A DNA stretch of 64,000 nt, taken from contig JALNYU010000016.1 in NCBI GenBank assembly GCA_023229645.1, forward strand, positions 21,585 through 85,584. Reading direction: 5' to 3'. The stretch's first letter is position 1. Each line of letters starts with the position of its first letter. The notes beneath the pieces were generated by a model. It made no database searches. It was not told where the DNA came from and saw only the letters and a list, made by a program, of their open reading frames with translations. A program made the position numbers and the translations under genes. This document shows, one piece after another, positions 34,744 to 43,751 of this stretch. This DNA is from Nevskia sp. (GTDB lineage Bacteria; Pseudomonadota; Gammaproteobacteria; Nevskiales; Nevskiaceae).

Positions 34744-35384
34744 ACTCATCGCCATTGCGCGGCTTGTACGCGATCACGTCAACCGCGCTCTGCAGCGATC
34801 GCACGCGTCTGCTGGCCGGCGTCCGCGCCGCGCTGCGCGGCGGTGCAATCTTGATCCAATATCGAAATAAGCCCGCCGACGCCGCCCAGCGCCTCGCTGA
34901 CGCCCGCGCCCTGGCTACCTGCTGCCACGACTACGGCGCGCGGCTGATCGTTAACGACGATGCCGAACTCGCGCGCGCGGCCGGCGCCGACGGCGTGCAT
35001 TTGGGCGCTGCCGATGGCGCGCTCACCCAGGCGCGCGCGCAGCTCGGCCCGCAGGCGATCATCGGCGCCAGTTGTGCCGGCAGCGTGCCGCGCGCGCAGG
35101 CGGCCCTCACCGCTGGCGCGAGCTATGTCGCGTTCGGACGCTTTTTCGTATCCCAGACCAAGCCAGACGCGCCGCCAGCCGCGGTAGAATGGCTGACTGA
35201 AGCACGCGCAGCGGTGTCCGCACCGATTTGCGCGATTGGTGGCGTTACGCCGGACAACGGCGCGCTGCTGCTCGCCGCCGGGGCCGATTTGCTGGCGGCG
35301 GTCGACGGCGTCTTCGGTGATACCACGCCGGATGCCATTGAGCGTCGCGCCCGCGCCTACTGCGCGCTGTTCCAAGCTGATTAA
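34740..35384 (+). CDS. thiE: Thiamine phosphate synthase
   Basis: 214 residues from TTG 34740, which overlaps the thiD stop (TTGA) and gives the usual length. TIM-barrel landmarks: LRGLYAITS, ILIQYRNKPAD, LIVNDDAELARAAGADGVHLGA, IIGASCAG, VAFGRFFVSQTKPDAPPA and ICAIGGVTPDN. It joins HMP-pyrophosphate and thiazole phosphate. The frame is open further upstream inside thiD, but that part has no family similarity. Confidence 0.94.
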   Translation: MNSSPLRGLYAITSTALCSDRTRLLAGVRAALRGGAILIQYRNKPADAAQRLADARALATCCHDYGARLIVNDDAELARAAGADGVHLGAADGALTQARAQLGPQAIIGASCAGSVPRAQAALTAGASYVAFGRFFVSQTKPDAPPAAVEWLTEARAAVSAPICAIGGVTPDNGALLLAAGADLLAAVDGVFGDTTPDAIERRARAYCALFQAD

Positions 35385-35464
35385 GAAATAACCGCCGGTT
35401 TGCCGCACTGCGCTGGCCCGCGGAACCTGTCACCCTCGCCGATTCGCTACTGGAAGCCGATTTC

Positions 35465-36754
35465 ATGTCTCGTTCCGAAACCCTGTTCAACCGCGCCCTC
35501 GTCAGCATCCCCGGTGGCGTCAATTCGCCGGTGCGCGCATTTCGGGCCGTCGGCGGCAATCCGCGTTTCATCGCCAAAGCCGACGGAGCCTATATCACCG
35601 ACGCCGACGGCAAGGTTTACGTCGACTACGTCGGCTCCTGGGGGCCGATGATTCTCGGCCACCAACACCCGGCGGTGCGCGACGCCATCATCAATCAGGC
35701 ACAGATTGGCGTCAGCTATGGCGCGCCGACCGAAGCCGAAATCGACATGGCCGAACTGCTCTGCAGCCGCGTCCCGGGGCTTGAACAAGTACGCCTGTGC
35801 AATTCCGGCACCGAAGCGACGATGAGCGCACTGCGGCTCGCACGCGGCTTCACCGGCCGCGATCTGATTTTGAAATTCGAAGGCTGCTACCACGGCCATA
35901 GCGATTCGCTGCTGGTCAAAGCGGGTTCCGGCGCGCTGACGTTCGGTGTTCCAACGTCGCCTGGCGTGCCGGCCGATTTCGCCAAGTACACGCTGACGGC
36001 GGACTACAATGACCTCGCCTCGGTAGCCACGTTGTTCAAAGCCAATGCCGGCAAAATCGCCTGCGTTATCGTGGAGCCGGTTGCCGGTAATATGAACTGC
36101 ATTCCGCCACTGCCGGGCTTCCTCGAAGGCTTGCAGACGCTGTGCCGTAATGACGGCGCGCTGCTGATTTTCGACGAAGTGATGACCGGCTTCCGCGTTG
36201 GCCCGCGCGGCGCGGCCGGCTTGTACGGCATCACGCCAGACCTGATCACGCTCGGCAAAATCATCGGCGGCGGCTTGCCGGTTGGCGCGTTCGGCGGCCG
36301 CCGCGACATCATGCAGAAACTGGCGCCGGCCGGGCCGGTGTATCAAGCCGGCACGTTGTCTGGCAATCCCTTAGCGATGGCGGCCGGGATCGCACTGTTG
36401 CGTGCGCTCGACGATGCCCAGATCTACGCGACGCTGGAGCAGACCACCGCCGTCATCCTCGCCGGGCTGCGCGACGCCGCCAAGACCGCCGGCGTACCGT
36501 TCACAACGGTGCAAGTCGGCAGCATGTTCGGTCTATTTTTCACCGATAAGCCAGCGATTCAATCGTTCGCCGACGTTACGAGCTGCAACTTAGATGCCTT
36601 CAAACGCTTCTTCCACTTGATGCTGGATCGCGGCATCTACTTGGCACCATCGTCCTACGAGGCAGGCTTCGTCTCAGCCGCGCACGGCGCGCGTGAAACC
36701 GAGCTTACGCTCGCCGCTGCCCGCGAGGCGTTCGCGGAGCTGGCCCAGGCATGA
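35465..36754 (+). CDS. hemL: Glutamate-1-semialdehyde 2,1-aminomutase
   Basis: 429 residues. PLP enzyme class III: SRSETLFNRALVSIPGGVNS at the start, VDYVGSWGPMILGHQHP, LCNSGTEATMSALRLAR, FEGCYHGHSDSLLVKAGSG, LLIFDEVMTGFRV and the lysine segment ITLGKIIGGGLPVGAFGGRR. It makes 5-aminolevulinate for heme and other tetrapyrroles by the C5 route. Its last four bases overlap the ftsY start (ATGA). Confidence 0.97.
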   Translation: MSRSETLFNRALVSIPGGVNSPVRAFRAVGGNPRFIAKADGAYITDADGKVYVDYVGSWGPMILGHQHPAVRDAIINQAQIGVSYGAPTEAEIDMAELLCSRVPGLEQVRLCNSGTEATMSALRLARGFTGRDLILKFEGCYHGHSDSLLVKAGSGALTFGVPTSPGVPADFAKYTLTADYNDLASVATLFKANAGKIACVIVEPVAGNMNCIPPLPGFLEGLQTLCRNDGALLIFDEVMTGFRVGPRGAAGLYGITPDLITLGKIIGGGLPVGAFGGRRDIMQKLAPAGPVYQAGTLSGNPLAMAAGIALLRALDDAQIYATLEQTTAVILAGLRDAAKTAGVPFTTVQVGSMFGLFFTDKPAIQSFADVTSCNLDAFKRFFHLMLDRGIYLAPSSYEAGFVSAAHGARETELTLAAAREAFAELAQA

Positions 36755-37683
36755 GCGACAACGGCGGCTTCATCGCGCGGCTGCGGAAGAAGATCAACAA
36801 AGGCGACTCGTGGTTAACCTACGACCTCGGCCGCCTGTTCACCGACGACAAGCTCAACGACAACGCGATTGAGGAATTGGAAGATCGCCTCCTGCTCGCT
36901 GACGCTGGCGTTGAGGCAACGACGACAATCTGTACCGCGCTGCGCAACGAGGTCATGGCCGGCCGAATCAAATCCGAGGCGCAGTTACGGGCGGCGTTGA
37001 AGGCGGCATTGCTGGACTTGATCGGCCCCTGTGCCAAGCCGCTGGTGATTCCGAGCTTTATCAAGCCGTATGTGATTTTCGTCGCAGGCATTAACGGCGC
37101 CGGCAAGACCACGACCATCGGCAAGCTCGCCGCACGCTTTAAGCGCGAGGGCAAAAACGTCTTGCTCGCAGCTGGCGATACATTCCGCGCCGCCGCCGTC
37201 GAGCAGTTAACAACCTGGGCCGATCGCGCCGGCGTGCCGATCCTGAGCCAAGGCGCGGGGGCCGATTCCGCGTCCGTGATCTTCGACGCTGTGCAAGCGG
37301 CGAAAGCACGCGGCGTTGACGTCGTCATCGCCGATACCGCCGGCCGCTTGCACACGCAAAGCCATTTGATGGACGAGCTGCGCAAAATTCGACGTGTGGT
37401 CCAGAAGCTAGATCCATACGCGCCGCATGAAGTCATGCTGGTGGTTGATGGCTCGACCGGCGGCAACGCGCTGAACCAAGCCGTGCAGTTTCATGAGGCC
37501 ATCGGCCTCACCGGCCTGACCGTGACCAAACTCGATGGCACTGCCAAAGGCGGCGTCCTGCTGGCCATCGCCAAGCGCCTCGCCCTGCCGGTGCGCTTCA
37601 TCGGCCTCGGCGAAGGCCTGGAAGATCTCGAAGTCTTCGATGCCGATGCCTACGCCGAAGCACTGATCGGCAAGCAAAGTTAA
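36751..37683 (+). CDS. ftsY: Signal recognition particle receptor FtsY
   Basis: 310 residues, lacking the long acidic N-terminal A domain of E. coli FtsY. The N domain begins FIARLRKKINKGDSWLTYDLG; the GTPase G domain has VAGINGAGKTTTIGKLAARF, AAGDTFRAAAVEQL, IADTAGRLHTQ, TKLDGTAKGG and FIGLGEGLEDLEVFD. It docks ribosome-SRP complexes at the membrane. The short form is common outside enterics. Confidence 0.96.
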   Translation: MSDNGGFIARLRKKINKGDSWLTYDLGRLFTDDKLNDNAIEELEDRLLLADAGVEATTTICTALRNEVMAGRIKSEAQLRAALKAALLDLIGPCAKPLVIPSFIKPYVIFVAGINGAGKTTTIGKLAARFKREGKNVLLAAGDTFRAAAVEQLTTWADRAGVPILSQGAGADSASVIFDAVQAAKARGVDVVIADTAGRLHTQSHLMDELRKIRRVVQKLDPYAPHEVMLVVDGSTGGNALNQAVQFHEAIGLTGLTVTKLDGTAKGGVLLAIAKRLALPVRFIGLGEGLEDLEVFDADAYAEALIGKQS

Positions 37684-37776
37684 CAACGCGGCGACAGAAA
37701 ACGAGATTTTCGAGGCCGTTTAACCGTATGCTTCCGAGTACAGGCCCTAGAACATACAAGAGCTCGCGCCGCAGCG

Positions 37777-38520
37777 ATGTCCGGCATCATAGAATTCGAT
37801 AACGTCAGCCACCGCTACCCCGGCGGCCAGGACATCTTGACCGACGTCAGCTTCACGCTGAAACGCGGCGAGTTGGCGTTCCTGACCGGCCCCAGTGGCG
37901 CTGGAAAAAGCACCTTTCTGAAGCTCGCGGCGTTGTTGGTGCGGCCGACGCGCGGCAAAATTACTGTCGATGGCCGGCCGTTAAGCGAAATTCGGCGCGG
38001 CCAAATCCCGGCCTATCGGCGCCAGTTCGGGATGATTTTTCAGAATTTCAATCTGCTGCAAGACCGCACCGTGTTCGATAACGTCGCGATGCCGCTGTTG
38101 ATCCGCGGCCATAGTGGCGAAGACATCGGCCGCCGCGTGCGTGCCTCGCTTGATGCCGTCGGCCTGCGCGGCAAGGAACGCGCATATCCGATCACGCTGT
38201 CCGGCGGCGAGCAACAACGGGTTGGTATTGCCCGCGCCGTTGTCGCGAAACCGATGCTACTGCTGGCGGACGAGCCCACCGGTAACCTAGATCCGCATAT
38301 GGCCGGCGAAGTCATGCAGCTGTTCATGCGCTTCAACGAAGTCGGCGTCAGTGTTCTGGTGGCGACGCACGCGCTAGCGCTCATCCACCGCCTGCCGCAT
38401 CGCATCCTGCGTCTGGACGGCGGCCACTTGAGCGAACGCGACGAAGCCCCGTCAGTTGACACCGCCGATGAGGCCTTCGACGACGAGCCGCCATTCGACG
38501 ATGGCGAGGACGCCGCATGA
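37777..38520 (+). CDS. ftsE: Cell division ATP-binding protein FtsE
   Basis: 247 residues. ABC ATPase with Walker A TGPSGAGKST, Q-loop FGMIFQNFNLLQDRTVFDNV, signature LSGGEQQRVGIARAV, Walker B LLLADEPTGNLD and H-loop VLVATHA. An acidic C-terminal extension (ADEAFDDEPPFDDGEDA) is longer than usual. With FtsX it activates peptidoglycan hydrolases at the septum. Overlaps ftsX by four bases. Confidence 0.95.
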   Translation: MSGIIEFDNVSHRYPGGQDILTDVSFTLKRGELAFLTGPSGAGKSTFLKLAALLVRPTRGKITVDGRPLSEIRRGQIPAYRRQFGMIFQNFNLLQDRTVFDNVAMPLLIRGHSGEDIGRRVRASLDAVGLRGKERAYPITLSGGEQQRVGIARAVVAKPMLLLADEPTGNLDPHMAGEVMQLFMRFNEVGVSVLVATHALALIHRLPHRILRLDGGHLSERDEAPSVDTADEAFDDEPPFDDGEDAA

Positions 38521-39467
38521 GCGCCAGCCGCCGGGTCAGCACACAGCCGAGCTGGACTTCGCGCCTAGCGTTGGACCATGTCCGGGCGATTGCTGCGACC
38601 TTGGCGCAGCTGCGCGATCGGCCGCTGAGCACGCTGCTCACCGCCTTCGTTATCGGGATTACGTTAGCGCTGCCGGCCGGACTGAACACACTGCTGCGCA
38701 ATCTCGATACCGCGTCGGGCGGCTTGCAGGGCACTTTACGCGCCTCGCTGTTTCTAAAAGACGCTGTTGATGCAGCTGCGGGCGCTGATCTGGCGCGCCA
38801 GATCAGCAAACGTAGCGGGGTCAGCGAAGCCCGTTATTTATCGCGCGAACAGGCTTTAGCTGAGTTCAAAGCGCACTCGGGCTTTGGCGAAGCGCTCGAT
38901 ATTCTGAAAGACAACCCGCTGCCCGCGGTTATTGTTGTCACCCCCGACCCACGGCAACCGCAAGCGGAGGTCGATGCGCTGTTCAAAACACTGACCACGC
39001 TGCCAGAAGTCGAAACGACCAAGCTCGACCGCCAATGGCTGCAGCGGCTATACGCGATTTTGCAGCTCGTCGAGCGCAGCGTGTTACTGGTCTCAGGCCT
39101 GCTTGCGCTGGCGGTGCTGGTGGTGATCGGCAACACAATCCGACTCGACATCGAAAGCCGACGTGAGGAAATCGTCGTGCTCAAATTGATTGGCGCCTCA
39201 AACGCCTTCATCCGCCGGCCGTTTTTATACACGGGCCTTTGGTACGGCCTAGCCGGCGCCGTGCTCGCCTGCCTGTTGGTAGCCAGTGCCGGCGTTTTCC
39301 TGTCAGACTCGGCACAGCAGCTCGCCGGCCTGTACGGCGCCCAAGCTCAACTCAGCGGCCTGTCGTCCGACGCAGTGCTGGCAGTGTTCGGCGCCGCGCT
39401 GCTACTCGGCTGGCTCGGCGCGTTTTGGACCGTATCCCGGCACCTCAGCGCAATTGAACCGGACTGA
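38517..39467 (+). CDS. ftsX: Cell division protein FtsX
   Basis: 316 residues with the FtsX pattern: a first membrane helix near residues 35-55 (LSTLLTAFVIGITLALPAGL), a periplasmic domain (SLFLKDAVDAAAGADLARQI, LDILKDNPLPAVIVV), and three C-terminal helices (VLLVSGLLALAVLVVIGNTI and two more). It is the membrane partner of FtsE and contacts envelope amidase activators in the periplasm. Translationally coupled to ftsE. Confidence 0.94.
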   Translation: MSASRRVSTQPSWTSRLALDHVRAIAATLAQLRDRPLSTLLTAFVIGITLALPAGLNTLLRNLDTASGGLQGTLRASLFLKDAVDAAAGADLARQISKRSGVSEARYLSREQALAEFKAHSGFGEALDILKDNPLPAVIVVTPDPRQPQAEVDALFKTLTTLPEVETTKLDRQWLQRLYAILQLVERSVLLVSGLLALAVLVVIGNTIRLDIESRREEIVVLKLIGASNAFIRRPFLYTGLWYGLAGAVLACLLVASAGVFLSDSAQQLAGLYGAQAQLSGLSSDAVLAVFGAALLLGWLGAFWTVSRHLSAIEPD

Positions 39468-39492
39468 AATCAGCCGCGAACTTTCTGCCGAT

Positions 39493-39521
39493 TTAGCACT
39501 CCAATTCTGCGAGTGCTAAAA
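39493..39521 (+). promoter_or_regulatory. Perfect CIRCE operator overlapping the rpoH promoter
   Basis: TTAGCACTC (39493-39501), 9-bp spacer, GAGTGCTAA (39511-39519): the exact HrcA-binding CIRCE inverted repeat. The same bases make a promoter: -35 TTAGCA (39493-39498), 17-bp spacer, -10 TAAAAT (39516-39521) with an extended TGC. HrcA binding would block RNA polymerase directly. Confidence 0.93.
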
Positions 39522-39544
39522 TCGCAGGAACGGGGGTAAACCAA

Positions 39545-40420
39545 ATGACCGCTCAAGCTCTTACGCCGCGTCTTTCCACGCTACCGGTGCCGTTGGCCGG
39601 CAGTCTCGATATCTATATTCGTTCCGTCAGCCAAATTCCGCTGCTGACGCCAGACGAAGAACAAAACCTTGCCCAGCGCTTACATGGCCAGGGGGATCTC
39701 GCGTCGGCGCAGAAACTGGTGCTATCGAACCTACGGTTTGTCGTGCATATCGCGCGCGGCTATCAAGGTTACGGCTTGCCGCTATCAGACCTAATCCAGG
39801 AAGGCAATATCGGCCTGATGAAAGCGGTAAAGCGCTTCGACCCGGCGGTTGGCGTACGACTGATCAGCTTTGCCGTGCACTGGATCAAAGCCGAAATCCA
39901 CGAATATATTTTGAAGAACTGGCGCATCGTTAAGATCGCGACGACAAAGGCGCAGCGCAAGCTGTTCTTCAATCTGCGCAAGTCGAAAAAGCACCTCGGC
40001 TGGATGACGCGCTCGGAAGTCGAGGCCGTTGCCAAAGATCTGCGCGTGAAACCAGAGGAAGTGCTGCAGATGGAATCGCGCTTCGGCGGCAGCGATATTT
40101 CGTTCAGCGCAACGCCAGAAGACGGTGAAGAGTCTTACGTGCCCGAGGATTACCTCGCCGACCGCCACGACGATTACTCCGAAATCGAAGAGGCCGAGTG
40201 GCAAGGTGCTCGTGAAGCGCGGATGCAGAGCGCGCTGTCAGCGCTCGATGCGCGCTCGCAAGACATCCTCAAGCGGCGCTGGCTGAACGACGCCGAGAAA
40301 GCAGGCTTGCAGGAACTCGGCGATGAGTACGGCGTTTCCGCCGAGCGCATACGCCAAATCGAAGTCGCAGCGATGAAAAAGCTGCGTAAGGCGATTGAGC
40401 ACGAGTCGGAACCTGCCTAA
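39545..40420 (+). CDS. rpoH: RNA polymerase sigma factor RpoH (sigma-32)
   Basis: 291 residues. Region 2 contains LVLSNLRFVVHIARGYQGYGLPLSDLIQEGNIGLMKAVKRFDP, cited only for its landmarks (core binding and -10 recognition); the RpoH box-like segment QRKLFFNLRKSKKHLG follows; region 4 ends EYGVSAERIRQIEVAAMKKLRKAI. It directs the heat-shock regulon. Ahead of it lies a CIRCE element, so HrcA probably represses it. It follows ftsY-ftsE-ftsX as in other gammaproteobacteria, with a terminator behind. Confidence 0.97.
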   Translation: MTAQALTPRLSTLPVPLAGSLDIYIRSVSQIPLLTPDEEQNLAQRLHGQGDLASAQKLVLSNLRFVVHIARGYQGYGLPLSDLIQEGNIGLMKAVKRFDPAVGVRLISFAVHWIKAEIHEYILKNWRIVKIATTKAQRKLFFNLRKSKKHLGWMTRSEVEAVAKDLRVKPEEVLQMESRFGGSDISFSATPEDGEESYVPEDYLADRHDDYSEIEEAEWQGAREARMQSALSALDARSQDILKRRWLNDAEKAGLQELGDEYGVSAERIRQIEVAAMKKLRKAIEHESEPA

Positions 40421-40434
40421 GCCATAACGGCAAT

Positions 40435-40462
40435 AAAAAAGCCCAGCGTTGCTGGGCTTTTT
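40435..40462. terminator. Bidirectional terminator between rpoH and DUF4337 gene
   Basis: Stem GCCCAGC (40441-40447) with GCTGGGC (40451-40457), loop GTT, flanked by six A on the left and five T on the right, so it works on both strands between convergent genes. Confidence 0.92.
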
Positions 40463-40485
40463 GCTTATTGTGCTGGTCAGTCGCG

Positions 40486-41055
40486 TTAAGCCGCGAACGC
40501 CAGGACCCAGATTGCGATGCCGGCAGCGGCAGAAATCCCTGCCAATCCGAATAACCAACGCCGGCGCGTCAGCGCGGTAATCGAGGCAGCTGAAATCGAG
40601 ATCTGGATCAAAGTCATCGCCAACGCGAGGCGTTCATGCGGATGCAGCGCGTGCTCGGCTTGATGGTTCGACTTCTCCGCAGCGGCGTCTAAAGCATCAG
40701 CCTTTTGCTGAATTTCGTCTTTTTCCGCGGCGTACTTCGCCGCCCGCGCCTTCAGTTCGGCGATGCGATTCGTGTCGGCGGCCGTCTCAGCTTCGGCTTC
40801 TACGATCTGCTGCTTAATCGCCTTGGCTTGGTAGAACGCCCACTGATCCGCCGCTAGCGTGCGGTTCAAAACCGCATCATTCTTGTAATACAACGCCTCG
40901 TTTTGGGTATGCCCGCCGAGGTAACTCACGATCGCGCCCAATGTCGCCAACACCGCGGTAAAAATCGCGACCTGTTGACTGAGCGCGACGCCCCCGTGTG
41001 CTTCGTGCTCGATATGGTGCTCGTGCGGCGCAGGGACTTCGTATTCTTCGCTCAT
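40486..41055 (-). CDS. DUF4337 membrane protein
   Basis: 189 residues from ATG 41055 (MSEEYEVPAPHEHH). A His-rich N-terminus, a membrane helix (QVAIFTAVLATLGAIVSYLG), a long charged coiled-coil region (IVEAEAETAADTNRIAELK to EKDEIQQKADALDAAAEKS), then two C-terminal helices (LAMTLIQISISAASITALT; WLFGLAGISAAAGIAIWVLA). This matches the uncharacterised DUF4337 family. The frame continues upstream through ctaB antisense, but that part is not protein-like. Function unknown. Confidence 0.85.
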   Translation of the reverse strand: MSEEYEVPAPHEHHIEHEAHGGVALSQQVAIFTAVLATLGAIVSYLGGHTQNEALYYKNDAVLNRTLAADQWAFYQAKAIKQQIVEAEAETAADTNRIAELKARAAKYAAEKDEIQQKADALDAAAEKSNHQAEHALHPHERLALAMTLIQISISAASITALTRRRWLFGLAGISAAAGIAIWVLAFAA

Positions 41056-41123
41056 TAGACCCAGCTTTCCGAAAAGCGGGGAGCTTGCAGCAGTCGCCTT
41101 ACGTCGAGCTTGCGAGTTTGTGC

Positions 41124-42026
41124 TCAGCCGAAATAATGGTCCGCGAACAGCATCATGAAAATGCCCATCAAGTAAACGATGGAGTAGCCGAAGGTCTTCA
41201 TCGGCAAGCCTTTCCGCGGCGCAAATTTCAATCGGATGGCGTAGGCCAGGAAAATCCCGTCGAGCACCAGTGCGCCAGCCAGATAAATCCAGCCACTCAT
41301 ACCGACGGCAAACGGCAATACCGTGACTGCGATCAAGAGCAAGGTATAGAGCAATACTTGCGTTGCGGTATACGAGACGCCATGCGTCACCGGCAGCATC
41401 GGGATGCCAGCCTTGGCGTATTCCTCTCGGCGCTCGATCGCCAGCGCCCAAAAATGTGGCGGCGTCCAGACGAAAATAATCAAAAATAGGATCAACGCGT
41501 GTGGATGGATCATGCCGGTGACAGCCGCCCAGCCGAGCACTGGCGGCGCGGCGCCGGCGGCACCACCGATGACGATGTTCTGCGGCGTTGCCCGCTTCAG
41601 GAACAGCGTGTAAACCCCAGCGTAACCGACTAGCGTCAGCTGCGTTAACACCGCCGTCAGCGGATTCACCAAAAGCCACAATAAGGCAAAACCAGCGAGG
41701 CCGAGCGCTGTCGCGAACGCGATTGATTCGGTCAGCGACAGCGTGCCGGTTACGAGCGGCCGGCCGCAGGTGCGGGCCATCCGCGCATCGATTCCGCGGT
41801 CGATAATCTGATTCACCGCCGCCGCCGAAGCGGCCTGCAGGGCAATGCCGATCGTGCCCCAGAGCAAGGCTTCCAGCGGCGGCACGCCGGGCACTGCGAG
41901 GAACATCCCGACCACGGCGGTAAACACGATCAGCATGACGACGCGCGGCTTGCAGAGCTCGTAATACTCACGTAAACGCGGCGACTTAGCGGCCGCGGCT
42001 TTCGCGGTTTCGGCGACGAGAGCCAT
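41124..42026 (-). CDS. ctaB: Heme o synthase (protoheme IX farnesyltransferase)
   Basis: 300 residues with about nine membrane helices. UbiA-type motifs NQIIDRGIDARMARTCGRPLV with the first Asp-rich site and VYTLFLKRATPQNIVIGG. It farnesylates heme b to heme o for the terminal oxidase. It lies 10 bp after ctaA, which converts heme o to heme a. Also called cyoE; the cox-type context favours ctaB. Confidence 0.95.
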   Translation of the reverse strand: MALVAETAKAAAAKSPRLREYYELCKPRVVMLIVFTAVVGMFLAVPGVPPLEALLWGTIGIALQAASAAAVNQIIDRGIDARMARTCGRPLVTGTLSLTESIAFATALGLAGFALLWLLVNPLTAVLTQLTLVGYAGVYTLFLKRATPQNIVIGGAAGAAPPVLGWAAVTGMIHPHALILFLIIFVWTPPHFWALAIERREEYAKAGIPMLPVTHGVSYTATQVLLYTLLLIAVTVLPFAVGMSGWIYLAGALVLDGIFLAYAIRLKFAPRKGLPMKTFGYSIVYLMGIFMMLFADHYFG

Positions 42027-42036
42027 CAGCGAGTCC

Positions 42037-43029
42037 TCAGTTGGAATGACGCCAAGCGCGATGATTCAGCGCTAATACCGCGAGCAATAACAGTGCAGCG
42101 CCTGCGTTATGGGCGTCAGCCAGCCACAGCGGGAGCTGTAAGTGAACCAAGCCAATCCCGATGGCGACCTGCAGCAGCAGCGCCGCCATTACGAATAGAC
42201 CCAAACGACGCAATGTCGCACTACCGCTGCGTAACAGATAGACGATTACACCAGCAAGCGCGAGGCTCAGCACCAGCGCGCCGTAACGGTGCACGAGATG
42301 AACCGTGGCGCGCGCGGCAACGTCGAGTATTCCGTATTCGTAATCGATGTCATGACCGTGCCAAAGCGTGAACGCGTCCGACAGCGCCGTCTTCGGCAAG
42401 AACGAACCGTGGCAGGTTGGGAAATCAGGACAGGCGAGCGCGGCGTAATTAGTGCTCGTCCAGCCGCCAAGCAGAATTTGTCCAATCAATAATAGTAGCG
42501 CGGCCCCAGCCAGCGGCTTCAACCACCGGAATTGCCGGGTTCTGATTATCTCAAAAGCACGCTGATTGCCGCTGAGCCACATCCACCACAGCAGCGAGAG
42601 CGTGGCGAGGCCAAGCGCTAAATGCGTCGTCACGATCAGCGGATTAACTTTCAACGTCACCGTAAGCGCGCCGAAAATGATCTGCACCATTACCACCACG
42701 CCGATGATAGTGGCGAGCCCGCGCGGCAGCGTGCGACGTCGATCGCGCCAAGCGAGGATCGCCAAAGCTGCAATCAGCAAGCCGACGATGCCGGCGAGAT
42801 AGCGATGCACCATTTCCTTCCAGGCTTTTTTTGCAACTACCGGGCGATCTGGAAATTTCTCTTCGGCCGCAGCCACTTCGTGACGCGCTTCCGGAACCCC
42901 CACCACTTGGCCGTAACAGCCCGGCCAATCCGGGCAACCCAGCCCCGCATTCGATAAACGGACAAAAGCGCCGAGCACGACGAGGATGTAACACAGCACC
43001 AGTGTCAGCAGATTCAAGCGGTGAAACAT
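42037..43029 (-). CDS. ctaA: Heme A synthase (COX15/CtaA)
   Basis: 330 residues from ATG 43029; a TTG four codons upstream is possible. Eight membrane helices: LVLCYILVVLGAFVRLSNAG then LGCPDWPGCYGQ, a paired half with IGQILLGGWTSTNYAALACPDFPTC, and four His in helices (for example MVHRYLAG, LVHRYGA). It oxidises heme o to heme a for cytochrome aa3. The Cys pair in each half fits the family. In an operon with ctaB. Confidence 0.95.
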   Translation of the reverse strand: MFHRLNLLTLVLCYILVVLGAFVRLSNAGLGCPDWPGCYGQVVGVPEARHEVAAAEEKFPDRPVVAKKAWKEMVHRYLAGIVGLLIAALAILAWRDRRRTLPRGLATIIGVVVMVQIIFGALTVTLKVNPLIVTTHLALGLATLSLLWWMWLSGNQRAFEIIRTRQFRWLKPLAGAALLLLIGQILLGGWTSTNYAALACPDFPTCHGSFLPKTALSDAFTLWHGHDIDYEYGILDVAARATVHLVHRYGALVLSLALAGVIVYLLRSGSATLRRLGLFVMAALLLQVAIGIGLVHLQLPLWLADAHNAGAALLLLAVLALNHRAWRHSN

Positions 43030-43148
43030 GGACGGGCTCAATCTAAAAACAACGTTCTATTTTATGCCGATCGTATCGGCACGGCGTTCCACAACGACAA
43101 TCGCGCGCATTTCTGGTTACGAAAAAACGGCGCGCAAAGAAACAGCGC

Positions 43149-43751
43149 TTAGCCGATGCTTGAAAGGCGTAGCAGCTTTTTCAAATCGCTCAACAAATCT
43201 TTCGGCTCCAGCGGCCCGGAATAGAGCATCAGCCAGTTGCCGTTCGGGTCGACGAGATACGCGGCCAGCGCGTCGCCACCTTGGAAGAAATCGCTGGCGC
43301 GTTGGCCTAGCGCACCGTCATCGGCAACGATGCGTAATCCTGGGTGCTTATCTGCAAGCCGCTGCTCGGCGTCAGCGCGTGCAGCGGCATCCGGCGCGAT
43401 GTAAATTCGGACTAAACGCGAGAGATCTTTTCCGAGCGCGAGCCGAACTTGGCGAATCAGCACTAGCCGCTCCGCGCAGGTCTCATCGCAAGTGGCTGCG
43501 CCGAGTACAACTAAACTCCATTTTTCGCGGAATAACCCATCGGCAACGCTGCCATCGCTATTTTTTAGCATTAGCGTCGGCACCGGCTTGGCGGGCGTAA
43601 TCAATTGCCCGTGATTGGTGGTTCCGCTTGGCCTTACGTCCGGAAAAAAGGTGTAGACCACCCACGCCGCAATAAATGGCGCAAAGAACAGTGTGCCCAG
43701 CATGACGAGCGTCAAGCGAGAGCGGCGTAACGCATCGGGCCGTACAGTCAT
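43149..43751 (-). CDS. SCO/TlpA-like cytochrome oxidase assembly protein
   Basis: 200 residues. One N-terminal membrane anchor (LTLVMLGTLFFAPFIAAWVV) and a periplasmic thioredoxin-like fold. The motif GAATCDETCAERL has the CxxxC used by SCO1/SenC proteins to bind copper. YLVDPNGNWLMLYSGPLEPKDLLSDLKKLL is the end of the fold (landmark only). It probably helps copper delivery to the CuA centre. The canonical SCO His ligand is not obvious, so a thiol role remains possible. Overlaps SURF1 by four bases. Confidence 0.75.
   Translation of the reverse strand: MTVRPDALRRSRLTLVMLGTLFFAPFIAAWVVYTFFPDVRPSGTTNHGQLITPAKPVPTLMLKNSDGSVADGLFREKWSLVVLGAATCDETCAERLVLIRQVRLALGKDLSRLVRIYIAPDAAARADAEQRLADKHPGLRIVADDGALGQRASDFFQGGDALAAYLVDPNGNWLMLYSGPLEPKDLLSDLKKLLRLSSIG

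Noticed and set aside
41056..41679. N-terminal extension of the DUF4337 protein into ctaB
   Set aside because: The extension is antisense to the conserved ctaB coding sequence; the ATG at 41055 gives the family length.
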